Assembly (NCBI RefSeq): GCF_021018805.1
Contig: NW_026961077.1
Location: 150,001 to 214,000 of the forward strand
DNA length: 64,000 bases
Reading direction: 5' to 3'
Source: Prinia subflava
Lineage: Eukaryota; Chordata; Aves; Passeriformes; Cisticolidae
Below the pieces are notes generated by a model. That model was not told the origin of the DNA. It was given only the letters and a program-made list of their open reading frames with translations, and did no database searches. Below, one piece after another: positions 36,726 to 48,876 of this stretch. Both the position numbers and the translations under genes were made by a program. Numbering within the stretch: position 1 is the first letter of the stretch; the number at the start of each line of letters is the position of its first letter.

Positions 36726-37136
36726 TTTGTAAAGGGGATCAGAAAACCACTACAGGGAGGTAATGCTTGGTTGTACACACACACAGCTACGCTGCGTCTC
36801 CCCTCTTTCCCTGGGGTGGGTGAAGGGACAAAATCTGTCTGCTGAGGCACTGTTTAGTTACGTCAAGGTGTCCCTTCTCTCAACAAGACAGTTCACACAC
36901 AAAAAACAGTTTCTCTTTTTGCACTAGGAGATCTTTTGTGAAATCCTGAAGACAGATACACCTCAATAGAGTATAGGGATGCTTTCACCTAGGTGTCTAC
37001 AGTGTGCGAAGAATCAGAAAAGCCCCCCTTGCTTTCTAGCTTCGTTCACCGAAGTGACGGGCTAGGTGCGGCTGAGGCAAATCTTCCTCTTCCTAGTACA
37101 GACTATAGACAACCTGCAACCCCTCTGTCAATCAGG
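36726..37136 (-). other. 5' leader of the element
   Basis: Untranslated stretch between primer site and gag ATG, about 410 bp. It contains a short CA microsatellite (TGTACACACACACAG on plus, near 36772-36786). It would be expected to hold the packaging signal; I cannot identify one. Confidence 0.6.
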
Positions 37137-37154
37137 ATCCTGTCCGTGACGCCA
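37137..37154 (-). other. Primer-binding site, tRNA-Ser(CGA) type
   Basis: On the minus strand, six bases after the 5' LTR, the sequence is TGGCGTCACGGACAGGAT. From memory the 3' end of vertebrate tRNA-Ser(CGA) would pair with this over 18 bases except one (AACAGG expected, GACAGG seen). It ends in the diagnostic TGG that pairs with CCA. This fixes the element's orientation. Confidence 0.75.
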
Positions 37155-37255
37155 ATTTAATGTCACGAGCCAAAGGATGGTCGTGATGGTTCGTTTTGAT
37201 TTCAGAGTGCAAAAAGAGGCAGTGATAACTTAATTCAAGTGAAATCAATTGTATC

Positions 37256-37261
37256 TTTATT
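37256..37261 (-). terminator. Polyadenylation signal AATAAA in 5' LTR
   Basis: Duplicate of the signal at 32107-32112, in the same position of the other LTR. In retroviruses the 5' copy is normally bypassed. Confidence 0.5.
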
Positions 37262-37282
37262 GATACACACAGTTATGCGATA

Positions 37283-37342
37283 GAAAAGAAGGGGAAAGAA
37301 GAGAGGGAGAGAGAGAGGGAGAGAAAGGGGGGTAAAGAAAGG
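37283..37342. repeat. GA-rich low-complexity tract in 5' LTR
   Basis: Same purine-rich tract as at 32134-32193. Confidence 0.8.
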
Positions 37343-37806
37343 GTATAGCTACCAACTGACAGACGGGGGTCCTCGTGACGTCGTTGCCAACAGACCACCT
37401 TCGCAGTCTCCGTGGCACGTAGGTCAATAGAGCCGTCGTCCGCTGGGGAGGCCTCGAAAGCCTGCTCTTCTGGTGGAGTTGTTATAGTTCTTTTCGAAGC
37501 GAGAGGCAAGATGCCAAGAACGGGGGTCGGTCTCGTGGGCCTCGCAGGTGTTCTTTCACAATAGGGGGAGCGGTGCAGCTCAGGTCTTACCAAGTACGGT
37601 CAGTACAGAAACACCCCTTAGCAAACATGGCCAGAAACTGTAACAGTCCCCATTGTTTCATGCCTGGGTCCCTGAGGAGGGCGTCTTGGTCCGGTGACAG
37701 CAGGTGCAGGGAAAACTTGGCCTGTGCTGTGGCTCAGAGTCCATGGGGGTCTCAGCCTCTGACAGTCGTGAGGCAGAAATGAGGGATTTTCGGACCGACT
37801 CTTACA

Positions 37807-37811
37807 ACTGT
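37807..37811. repeat. Target-site duplication, right copy (ACTGT)
   Basis: Repeats 32007-32011; the satellite then continues with TCACTGTGACAAAC, as in every other M6. Confidence 0.95.
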
Positions 37812-38052
37812 TCACTGTGACAAACAAAGCGCTGTGGTCTCTACTGCTCTGAGAGACAAAGGCAGCAAACTAGCCCGCTACACCTTTGCTCTTTCTACTG
37901 CAGATGTGAAAAACACCATCTTTATCAGCCTCGCACAAAGTGGTGGAAAAGGCAGGAGACTCGCTTCAGCAGCTCGCTTGCTGAGAAAAACACAAAACCT
38001 ACAGGGCTAGTTGATTCCCGCAAACCGAGAAAGCAGAAGCACACTACAGAAA
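37812..38052 (+). repeat. Remainder of M6 of HOR unit U21
   Basis: Continues U21 after the insertion. The distance from U21 M1 (30747) to the next M1 (38053), minus the element and one TSD copy, is exactly 1506 bp, so the insertion caused no loss or gain of satellite. Confidence 0.95.
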
Positions 38053-38842
38053 GCTGACTGCACTGTTTACTCTGCCAAACCAAGCTGTGTGTTCTACAGA
38101 GCACACCCATGGAAATCAAGCCAAGAAGGCAGTAACACCTTTGTACTTGCTACTCCACACATGGCAAACAACCATCTGCAGCAGAATCTCAGCCAGTGCT
38201 GGAGAAAGCAGGAAAGTTGCTGCAGCAGCTTCTTGGCTGGCTGGGAACACAGAAAAGCAATGGCCCTGTTCATTCCGGCACAAGCAGAAGCACACAGCAA
38301 GAAAGCTGACTGCACTCTTTGCAAAAGGAAGCTCTGTGCCCTCTACTGCTCTGCAAGAGAAATGGAGCGAAATGGCCACACCTTTCTACTTGCTACTGCA
38401 CACATGGCAAACACCATCTGCAGCAGAATCTCAGCCAGTGCTGGAGAAAGCAGGAAAGTTGATGCAGCTGCTTCTTTGCTTGCTAGGACCCACTAAAACC
38501 AACAGGACTCATGCTTGGCACAAAGCAAGAAAGCACGAGTACACCAACAGAAAGCTGACTGCGGTGTCCACTCTGCACAACAAAGCTGCGTGTTCTAGAG
38601 AGCACTTTCATGGAAACGAAGCAAATAAAACAGTAGCAAGTTTGCTCGTGCTTCCGCAGACATGAAAAACACAAGCTATATGAGAATCTCAGCCACTGCT
38701 TGAAAAAAGTGGCAAAGCGTCTGCAGCAGCTTCTTGACTTGCTGAGGAAAAAAACCACCAGGCCTTGTTCATTCTGGCAAAAGCAGAAAAATGCACAAGC
38801 CCACCAACAGAAGGCTTGCTGCAGCGTTCACTCTGCCAAACC
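38053..38842 (+). repeat. Last, partial HOR unit U22 (M1-M3 and start of M4)
   Basis: M1 at 38053, M2 at about 38305, M3 at about 38554, M4 at about 38814. It carries GAAATGGCC (G at 38374). The unit stops inside M4 after CTCTGCCAAACC, where the sequence changes to array 2 in the opposite orientation. Confidence 0.95.
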
Positions 38843-38868
38843 TCGGTCCCAAAGGTCTGCAAGAACTT
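38843..38868. other. Polarity-switch junction between array 1 and array 2
   Basis: After array 1 ends at 38842, about 15 bases (TCGGTCCCAAAGG...) match neither array well by eye. CTGCAAGAACTTTTCGATCAATAGG then matches the array 2 phrase ATGCAAGACCTTTTCAATCAATAGG. Monomers on the left read forward on plus and those on the right on minus, so the two arrays converge tail to tail. Confidence 0.85.
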
Positions 38869-41800
38869 TTCGATCAATAGGCTTTACTTTTCAGATTGTT
38901 CAGTGAAGTCTGCATCTGGATTCAATGTGTTGCTTTCTGGAGTTGATCAAAAAACAAGTCTTGTTGTTAGTTGCTTGTGTTGCCAACCAGCAGAGAAGAT
39001 GCTGCAGACACTTTTTTGCCCTATCTATTACTGGCTTATACACTGCACCGGTTGGTGTCTTTCATGTCCTTAGAAGAAGAACCAAAGCTGTTACTGCCTA
39101 ATTTGCTTAATTTCCATGAAAGAGCTCTGTAACATAAAGCTTTGCTTTTCCGAGTGAACAGTGATCTCTGCTTTTGGTTTCTATGTCGTGCTTTCTGGAG
39201 TTGATCAAAACACAAGTCATGTTAGTTGTTTGTGCTGCCAACCAGCAGAGGAGCTGCTGTAGAAACTTTCCCGAATTATCCATTACTTGTATACACTCTG
39301 CACCAGTTAGTGTTTCCCATGTCTATAGAGCAAGACCAAAGCTGTTACTGCCTAATTTACTATGTTTCCATGAAAGAGCTCTGTAACATAAAGCTTTGCT
39401 TTTCCGAGTGAACAGTGATCTCTGATTTTGGTTTCCATGGCTTGCTTTCTGGAGTTGATCAAAACACAAGTCTTGTTCTTAGTTGCTTGCGTTGCCAACC
39501 AGCAGAGAAGATGCTGCAGACACTTTTTTGCCTTATCCCTTACTGGCTTATACACTGCACTGGTTGGTGTCTTTCATGTCCACAGTAGAAGAAGCGAAGC
39601 TGTTGCTGCCAAATTTGCTTAATTTCCATGAAAGAGCTCTGTAATTTAAAGCTTTGCTTTTCCTAGTGAACAGTGATCTCTGCTTTTGGTTTCTATGGTT
39701 TGCTTTCTGGAGTTGATCAAAACACAATTCTTGTCTGTTTGTTTGTGTTCCCAGGAAGCAGAGAAGTTGCTGCAGACACTTTCCTGCCTTTTGCAGTACC
39801 GGTTTACACTTTGCACATGGATGTGTATTCCTTGTCACCACACCAAGAATAAAGGTGGTTACTTCCTATTTGGCTTGATTTCCATGAAAGAGCCATGTAA
39901 CAGAAAACTTTCCTTTGACACTCTCCCGCTCGATGTTTCTCATGTCTATAGAGCAGAACCAAAGCTGGTATTGCCTAGATTACTAAGTCTCCATGAAAGT
40001 GCTCTGTAACATAAAGCTTTGCTTTTCCGAGTGAACAGTGATCTCTGCTTTTTGTTTCTATGTCGTGCTTTGTGGAGTTGATCAAAACACAATTCTTGTC
40101 TGTAGTTTGTGTTGCCAAACAGCAGAGAAACTGCTGCAGACACTTTCGTGCCTTATCCATTACTTGCTTACACTCTGCACCAGTTAGTGTTTCCCATGTC
40201 TATGGAGCAAGACCAAAGCTGGTATTGCTTAATTTGATAGAGCTCCATGCAAGACCTTTTCAATCAATAGGCTTTGCTTTTCAGATTGAACAGTGAAGTC
40301 TGCATCTGGTTTCAATGTGTTGCTTTCTGGAGTTGATCAAAACACAAGTCTTGTTGTTAGTTGCTTGTGTTGCTAACCAGCAGAGAAGCTGCTGCAGACA
40401 CTTTTTTGCCTTATCCATTACTGGCTTATACTCTGCACCGGTTGGTGTCTTTCATGTCCTTAGAAGAAGAACCAAAGCTGTTACTGCCTAATTTGCTTAA
40501 TTTCCATGAAAGAGCTCTGTAACATAAAGCTTTGCTTTTCCGAGTGAACAGTGATCTCTGCTTTTGGTTTCTATGGCTTGCTTTCTGGAGTTGATCAAAA
40601 CACAAGTCATGTTAGTTGTTTGTGCTGCCAACCAGCAGAGGAGCTGCTGTAGAAACTTTCCCGAATTATCCATTACTTGGTTACACTCTGCACCAGTTAG
40701 TGTTTCCCATGTCTATAGAGCAAGACCAAAGCTGGTATTGCCTAAATTGTTAGAGTTCCTTGGAAGAGATTTCTCGATCACAAGGCTTTGCTTTTCAGAT
40801 TGAACAGTGAAGTCTGCATCTGGATTCAATGTGTTGCTTCCTGGAGTTGATCAAAACACAATTCTTGTCTGTTTGTTTGTGTTCCCAGGAAGCAGAGAAG
40901 CTGCTGCAGACACTCTCTTGCCTTTTGCAGTACCGGTTTACACTTTGCACATGGATGTGTATTCCTTGTCACCAGACCAAGAATAAAGGTGGGTACTTCC
41001 TAATTGGCTAGATTACCATGATAGAGCTATGTAACATAAAGCTTTGCTTTTCAGAGTGAACAGTGATCTCTGCTTTTGGTTTCTATGGCTTGCTTTCTGG
41101 AGTTGATCAAAACACAAGTCATGCTAGTTGTTTGTGCTGCCAACCAGCTGAGAAGCTGCTGCAGACACTTTCTTGCCTTATCCCTTACTGGCTTATACAC
41201 TGCACCGGTTGGTGTCTTTCATGTCCGTAGAAGGAGAACTAAGGCTCTTACTACCTAATTTGCTAAATTTCCATCCAAGGGTTATGTAACATAAAGCTTT
41301 CCTTTTCAGAGTGAGCAGTGATCTCTGCTTTTGGTTTCTATGGTTTGCTTTCACGAGTTGATCAAAACACAAGTCATGTTAGTTGTTTGTGTTGCCAACT
41401 AGCAGAGAAGCTGCTGCAGAATCTTTCCTGAATTATCCATTACGGGCTTACACTCTGCACCAGTTAGTGTTTCCCATGTCTATAGAGCAAGACTAATGCT
41501 GTTATTGCCTAATTTGGTAGAGTTCCATGGAAGAGCTTTCTCAATCACAAGCCTTTCCTTTTCTGAGTGAACAGTGAAGTCTGCATCTGGTTTCAATGTG
41601 TTGCTTTCTGGAGTTGATCAAATCACAATTCTTGTCTGTTGTTTGTGTTCCCTTGAAGCAGAGAAGCTGCTGCAGACACTTTCCTGCCTTTTGCAGTACG
41701 GGTTTACACTTTGCACATGGATGTGTTTTCCTTCTCACCACACCAAGAATAAAGGTGGTTACTTCCTAAATTGGCTTGATTTCCATGAAAGAGCCATGTA

Positions 41801-42779
41801 ACAGAAAACTTTCCTTTGACACTCTCCCGCTTGATGTTTCTCATGTCTATAGAGCAAGACCAAACCTGTTACTGCCTAATTTACTAAGTTTCCATGAAAG
41901 AGCTCTGTAACATAAAGCTTTGCTTTTCCGAGTGAACAGTGATCTCTGCTTTTGGTTTCCATGGCTTGCTTTCTGGAGTTGATCAAAACACAAGTCTTGT
42001 TCTTAGTTGCTTGTGTTGCCAACCAACAGAGAAGATGCTGCAGACACTTTTTTGCCTTATCCCTTACTGGCTTATACACTGCACTGGTGGGTGTCTTTCA
42101 TGTCCACAGTAGAAGAAGCGAAGCTGTTGCTGACAAATTTGCTTAATTTCCATGAAAGAGCTCTGTAACATAAAGCTTTGCTTTTCCGAGTGAACAGTGA
42201 TCTCTGCTTTTGGCTTCTATGGCTTGCTTTCTGGAGTTGATCAAAACACAAATCATGTTTTTGTTTGCGTTGCCAACCAGCAGAGAAGCTGCCGCAGACA
42301 CTTTCCTGCCTTTTGCAGTACGGGTTTACACTTTGCACATGGATGTGTTTTTCTTTGTCACCAGACCAAGAATGAAGGTGGTTCCTTCTTAATTGGCTTG
42401 ATTTCCATGAAAAGGCTAGGTAACATAAAGCTTTCCTTTGATACTCTACCGCTTGATGTTTCTCATGTCTATAGAGCAAGACCAAACTGTTACTGCCTAA
42501 TTTACTAAATTTCCATGATAGAGCTCTGTAACATAAAGCTTTGCTTTTCCGAGTGAACAGTGATCTCTGCTTTTTGTTTCTATGGCTTGCTTTCTGGAGT
42601 TGATCAAAACACAAGTCATGTTAGTTGTTTGTGCTGCCAACCAGCAGAGGAGCTGCTGTAGAAACTTTCCTGAATTATCCATTACTTGCTTACACTCTGC
42701 ACCAGTTAGTGTTTCCCATGTCTATGGAGCAAGACCAAAGCTGGTATTGCTTAATTTGATAGAGCTCCATGGAAGAGAT

Positions 42780-44600
42780 TTCTCGATCACAAGGCTTTGC
42801 TTTTCAGATTGAACAGTGAAGTCTGTATCTGGATTCAATGTGTTGCTTTCTGGAGTTGATCAAAACACAATTCTTGTCTGTTTGTTTGTGTTCCCAGGAA
42901 GCAGAGAAGCTGCTGCAGACACTTTCCTGCCTTTTGCAGTACCGGTTTACACTTTGCACATGGATGTGTATTCCTTGTCACCACACCAAGAATAAAGGTG
43001 ATTACTTCCTATTTGGCTTGATTTCCATGAAAGAGCCATGTAACAGAAAACTTTCCTTTGACACTCTCCCGCTCGATGTTTCTCATGTCTATAGAGCAGA
43101 ACCAAAGCTGGTATTGCCTAGATTACTAAGTCTCCATGAAAGTGCTCTGTAACATAAAGCTTTGCTTTTCAGATTGAACACTGAAGTCTGCATTTGGTTT
43201 CAATGTGTTACTTTCTGGAGTTGATCAAATCCCAGTTCTTGTCTGTTTGTTTGTGTTCCCAGGAAAGAGAGAAGCTGCTGCAGACACTTTCCTGCCTTTT
43301 GCAGTGCCAGTTTACACTTTGCACATGGATGTGTTTTCCTTGTCACCAGACCAAGAATAAAGGTGGGTACTTCCTAATTGGCTAGATTACCATGATAGAG
43401 CTATGTAACATAAAGCTTTGCTTTTCAGAGTGAGCAGTGATCTCTGCTTTTGGTTTCTATGGCTTGCTTTCTGGAGTTGATCAAAACACAAGTCATGCTA
43501 GTTGTTTGTGCTGCCAACCAGCTGAGAAGCTGCTGCAGACACTTTTTTGCCTTATCCCTTACTGGCTTATACACTGCACCGGTTGGTGTCTTTCATGTCC
43601 ATAGAAGGAGAACTAAAGCTGTTACTACCTAATTTGCTAAATTTCCATCCAAGGTTTATGTAACATAAAGCTTTCCTTTTTAGAGTGAGCAGTGATCTCT
43701 GCTTTTGGTTTCTATGGTTTGCTTTCACGAGTTGATCAAAACACAAGTCATGTTAGTTGTTTGTGTTGCCAACTAGCAGAGAAGCTGCTGCAGAATCTTT
43801 CCTAAATTATCCATTACGGGCTTACACTCTGCACCAGTTAGTGTTTCCCATGTCTATAGAGCAAGACTAATGCTGTTATTGCCTAATTTGGTAGAGTTCC
43901 ATGGAAGAGTTTTCTCAATCACAAGCCTTTGCTTTTCTCAGTGAACAGTGAAGTCTGCATCTGGTTTCAAAGTGTTGCTTTCTAGAGTTGATCAAATCAC
44001 AATTCTTGTCTGTTTGTTTGTGTTCCCAGGAGGCAGAGAAGCTGCTGCAGACACTTTCCTGCCTTTTGCAGTACGGGTTTACACTTTGCACATGGATGTG
44101 TTTTCCTTGTCACCACACCAGGAATAAAGGTGGTTCCTTCCTAATTGGCTTGATTTCCATGAAAGAGCCATGTAACAGAAAACTTTCCTTTGACACTCTC
44201 CCGCTCGATGTTTCTCATGTCTATAGAGCAAGACCAAACCTGTTACTGCCATTTTACTAAGTTTCCATGAAAGAGCTCTGTAACATAAATCTTTGCTTTT
44301 CCGAGTGAACAGTGATCTCTGCTTTTGGTTTCCATGGCTTGCTTTCTGGAGTTGATCAAAACACAAGTCTTGTTCTTAGTTGCTTGTGTTGCCAACCAAC
44401 AGAGAAGATGCTGCAGACACTTTTTTGCCTTATCCCTTACTGGCTTATACACTGCACTGGTTGGTGTCTTTCATGTCCATAGTAGAAGAAGCGAAGCTGT
44501 TGCTGCCTCATTTGCTTAATTTCCATGAAAGAGCTCTGTAACATAAAGCTTTGCTTTTCCGAGTGAACAGTGATCTCTGCTTTTGGTTTCTATGGCTTGC
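42780..44600 (-). repeat. Duplicated segment A, copy 1 (partner at 47306-49126)
   Basis: Seven successive landmarks (42855 to 44609) recur at a constant offset of 4526 bp. Both copies share the rare TTTCAAAGTG and TTTCTAGAGTTG variants near 43970 and 48496. Ends are approximate. Confidence 0.7.
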
Positions 44601-46874
44601 TTTCACGAGTTGATCAAAACACAAGTCATGTTAGTTGTTTGTGCTGCCAACCAGCAGAGGAGCTGCTGTAGAAACTTTCCTGAATTATCCATTACTTGCT
44701 TACACTCTGCACCAGTTAGTGTTTCCCATGTCTATGGAGCAAGACCAAAGCTGGTATTGCTTAATTTGATAGAGCTCCATGCAAGACCTTTTCAATCACA
44801 AGGCTTTGCTTTTCAGATTGAACAGTGAAGTCTGCATCTGGATTCAATGTGTTGCTTTCTGGAGTTGATCATAACACAAGTCTTGTTGTTAGTTGCTTGT
44901 GTTGCCAACCAGCAGAGAAGCTGCTGCAGACACTTTTTTGCCTTATCCGTTACTGGCTTATACACTGCACCGGTTGGTGTCTTTCATGTCCTTAGAAGAA
45001 GAACCAAAGCTGTTACTGCCTAATTTGCTTAATTTCCATGAAAGAGCTCTGTAACATAAAGCTTTGCTTTTCCGAGTGAACTGTGATCTCTGCTTTTGGT
45101 TTCTATGTCTTGCTTTCTGGAGTTGATCAAAACACAAGTCATGTTAGTTGTTTGTGTTGCCAACTAGCAGAGAAGCTGCTGAAGAATCTTTCCTGAATTA
45201 TCCATTACTTGCTTACACTCTGCGCCAGTAAGTGTTTCCCATGTCTATGGAGCAAGACCAAAGCTGGTATTGCTTAATTTGATAGAGCTCCATGGAAGAG
45301 ATTTCTCGATCACAAGGCTTTGCTTTTCAGATTGAACAGTGAAGTCTGTATCTGGATTCAATGTGTTGCTTTCTGGAGTTGATCAAAACACAATTCTTGT
45401 CTGTTTGTTTGTGTTCCCAGGAAGCAGAGAAGCTGCTGCAGACACTTACTTGCCTTTTGCAGTACCGGTTTACGCTTTGCACATGGATGTGTATTCCTTG
45501 TCACCACACCAAGAATAAAGGTGATTACTTCCTATTTGGCTTGATTTCCATGAAAGAGCCATGTAACAGAAAACTTTCCTTTGACACTCTCCCGCTCGAT
45601 GTTTCTCATGTCTATAGAGCAGAACCAAAGCTGGTATTGCCTAGATTACTAAGTCTCCATGAAAGTGCTCTGTAACATAAAGCTTTGCTTTTCAGATTGA
45701 ACACTGAAGTCTGCATTTGGTTTCAATGTGTTACTTTCTGGAGTTGATCAAATCCCAGTTCTTGTCTGTTTGTTTGTGTTCCCAGGAAAGAGAGAAGCTG
45801 CTGCAGACACTTTCCTGCCTTTTGCAGTGCCAGTTTACACTTTGCACATGGATGTGTTTTCCTTGTCACCAGACCAAGAATAAAGGTGGGTACTTCCTAA
45901 TTGGCTAGATTACCATGATAGAGCTATGTAACATAAAGCTTTGCTTTTCAGAGTGAACAGTGATCTCTGCTTTTGGCTTCCATGGCTTGCTTTATGGAGT
46001 TGATCAAAACACAAGTCATGCTAGTTGTTTGTGTTGCCAACCAGCTGAGAAGCTGCTGCAGACACTTTCTTGCCTTATCCATTACTGGCTTATACACTGC
46101 ACCGGTTGGTGTCTTTCATGTCCATAGAAGGAGAACTAAAGCTGTTACTACCTAATTTGCTAAATTTCCATCCAAGGGTTATGTAACATAAAGCTTTCCT
46201 TTTCAGAGTGAGCAGTGATCTCTGCTTTTGGTTTCTATGGTTTGCTTTCACGAGTTGATCAAAACACAAGTCATGTTAGTTGTTTGTGTTGCCAACTAGC
46301 AGAGAAGCTGCTGCAGAATCTTTCCTGAATTATCCATTACGGGCTTACACTCTGCACCAGTTAGTGTTTCCCATGTCTATAGAGCAAGACTAATGCTGTT
46401 ATTGCCTAATTTGGTAGAGTTCCATGCAAGAGCTTTCTCAATCACAAGCCTTTGCTTTTCTCAGTGAACAGTGAAGTCTGCATCTGGTTTCAATGTGTTG
46501 CTTTCTGGAGTTGATCAAATCACAATTCTTGTCTGTTGTTTGTGTTCCCTTGAAGCAGAGAAGCTGCTGCAGACACTTTCCTGCCTTTTGCAGTACGGGT
46601 TTACACTTTGCACATGGATGTGTTTTCCTTGTCACCACACCAGGAATAAAGGTGGTTCCTTCCTAATTGGCTTGATTTCCATGAAAGAGCCATGTAACAG
46701 AAAACTTTCCTTTGACACTCTCCCGCTCGATGTTTCTCATGTCTATAGAGCAAGACCAAACTGTTACTGCCTAATTTACTAAGTTTCCATGAAAGAGCTC
46801 TGTAACATAAAGCTTTGCTTTTCCGAGTGAACAGTGATCTCTGCTTTTTGTTTTTATGTCGTGTGCTTTCTGGA

Positions 46875-48876
46875 GTTGATCAAAACACAAGTCTTGTTCT
46901 TAGTTGCTTGTGTTGCCAACCAACAGAGAAGATGCTGCAGACACTTTTTTGCCTTATCCCTTACTGGCTTATACACTGCACTGGTTGGTGTCTTTCATGT
47001 CCACAGTAGAAGAAGCGAAGCTGTTGCTGCCTCATTTGCTTAATTTCCATGAAAGAGCTCTGTAACATAAAGCTTTGCTTTTCCGAGTGAACAGTGATCT
47101 CTGCTTTTGGTTTCTATGGTTTGCTTTCTGGAGTTGATCAAAACACAAGTCATGTTAGTTGTTTGTGCTGCCAACCAGCAGAGGAGCTGCTGTAGAAACT
47201 TTCCTGAATTATCCATGACACTCTGCACCAGTAAGTGTTTCCCATGTCTATGGAGCAAGACCAAAGCTGGTATTGCTTAATTTGATAGAGCTCCATGGAA
47301 GAGATTTCTCGATCACAAGGCTTTGCTTTTCAGATTGAACAGTGAAGTCTGTATCTGGATTCAATGTGTTGCTTTCTGGAGTTGATCAAAACACAATTCT
47401 TGTCTGTTTGTTTGTGTTCCCAGGAAGCAGAGAAGCTGCTGCAGACACTTTCCTGCCTTTTGCAGTACCGGTTTACACTTTGCACATGGATGTGTATTCC
47501 TTGTCACCACACCAAGAATAAAGGTGATTACTTCCTATTTGGCTTGATTTCCATGAAAGAGCCATGTAACAGAAAACTTTCCTTTGACACTCTCCCGCTC
47601 GATGTTTCTCATGTCTATAGAGCAGAACCAAAGCTGGTATTGCCTAGATTACTAAGTCTCCATGAAAGTGCTCTGTAACATAAAGCTTTGCTTTTCAGAT
47701 TGAACACTGAAGTCTGCATTTGGTTTCAATGTGTTACTTTCTGGAGTTGATCAAATCCCAGTTCTTGTCTGTTTGTTTGTGTTCCCAGGAAAGAGAGAAG
47801 CTGCTGCAGACACTTTCCTGCCTTTTGCAGTGCCAGTTTACACTTTGCACATGGATGTGTTTTCCTTGTCACCAGACCAAGAATAAAGGTGGGTACTTCC
47901 TAATTGGCTAGATTACCATGATAGAGCTATGTAACATAAAGCTTTGCTTTTCAGAGTGAGCAGTGATCTCTGCTTTTGGTTTCTATGGCTTGCTTTCTGG
48001 AGTTGATCAAAACACAAGTCATGCTAGTTGTTTGTGCTGCCAACCAGCTGAGAAGCTGCTGCAGACACTTTTTTGCCTTATCCCTTACTGGCTTATACAC
48101 TGCACCGGTTGGTGTCTTTCATGTCCATAGAAGGAGAACTAAAGCTGTTACTACCTAATTTGCTAAATTTCCATCCAAGGGTTATGTAACATAAAGCTTT
48201 CCTTTTTAGAGTGAGCAGTGATCTCTGCTTTTGGTTTCTATGGTTTGCTTTCACGAGTTGATCAAAACACAAGTCATGTTAGTTGTTTGTGTTGCCAACT
48301 AGCAGAGAAGCTGCTGCAGAATCTTTCCTAAATTATCCATTACGGGCTTACACTCTGCACCAGTTAGTGTTTCCCATGTCTATAGAGCAAGACTAATGCT
48401 GTTATTGCCTAATTTGGTAGAGTTCCATGGAAGAGCTTTCTCAATCACAAGCCTTTGCTTTTCTCAGTGAACAGTGAAGTCTGCATCTGGTTTCAAAGTG
48501 TTGCTTTCTAGAGTTGATCAAATCACAATTCTTGTCTGTTTGTTTGTGTTCCCAGGAGGCAGAGAAGCTGCTGCAGACACTTTCCTGCCTTTTGCAGTAC
48601 GGGTTTACACTTTGCACATGGATGTGTTTTCCTTGTCACCACACCAGGAATAAAGGTGGTTCCTTCCTAATTGGCTTGATTTCCATGAAAGAGCCATGTA
48701 ACAGAAAACTTTCCTTTGACACTCTCCCGCTCGATGTTTCTCATGTCTATAGAGCAAGACCAAACCTGCTACTGCCATTTTACTAAGTTTCCATGAAAGA
48801 GCTCTGTAACATAAAGCTTTGCTTTTCCGAGTGAACAGTGATCTCTGCTTTTGGTTTCCATGGCTTGCTTTCTGGA
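46875..48876 (-). repeat. Array 2 ~2.0-kb HOR, copy a (2002 bp)
   Basis: Landmark spacings 258, 248, 365, 256, 255, 256, 364. It is the same pattern as copies b-d, with an 8-bp deletion in its second interval. Confidence 0.75.

Larger units (their letters stand above)
32012..37806 (-). mobile_element. LTR retroelement (endogenous retrovirus, defective), 5795 bp
   Basis: This is a complete LTR-to-LTR insertion on the minus strand. It is bounded by 646-bp direct repeats that start TG and end CA, with a 5-bp ACTGT duplication outside them. Reading the minus strand, the order is 5' LTR, tRNA-Ser-type primer site, leader, gag-like frame, RT remnant, env-like remnants, AT-rich stretch, 3' LTR. The two LTRs match base for base as far as I can compare, so little time has passed since integration. 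The coding part cannot support its own replication: the 3' part of gag, protease, the first half of RT, RNase H and integrase are not detectable, and env is fragmentary. I infer mobilisation by proteins of a related intact copy. Class I versus class III (ERVL/HERV-S-like) is unresolved; 5-bp duplication and a Ser primer lean to class III. Host is probably avian, by recollected resemblance only. Confidence 0.93.
37161..37806 (-). repeat. 5' LTR of the element (646 bp)
   Basis: Identical by eye to 32012-32657. On the minus strand it should drive transcription of the element. A weak TATA-like CTATAC lies at about 37344-37349 on the plus complement, upstream of the AATAAA; another candidate (ACTATAACA) is further upstream near 37480. 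Neither is certain. Confidence 0.95.

Noticed and set aside
38765..39073. 102-codon frame crossing the array 1/array 2 junction
   Set aside because: A chance fusion of two satellite frames, with no domain or regulatory context.
39428..39622. Recurrent Cys-rich 60-107-codon frames in array 2, which resemble small secreted Cys-rich proteins at first sight
   Set aside because: Each is one monomer read through; the Cys come from repeated TGC/TGT in the CTGCTGCAG core. There is no conserved start context and the monomer spacing breaks the frame.
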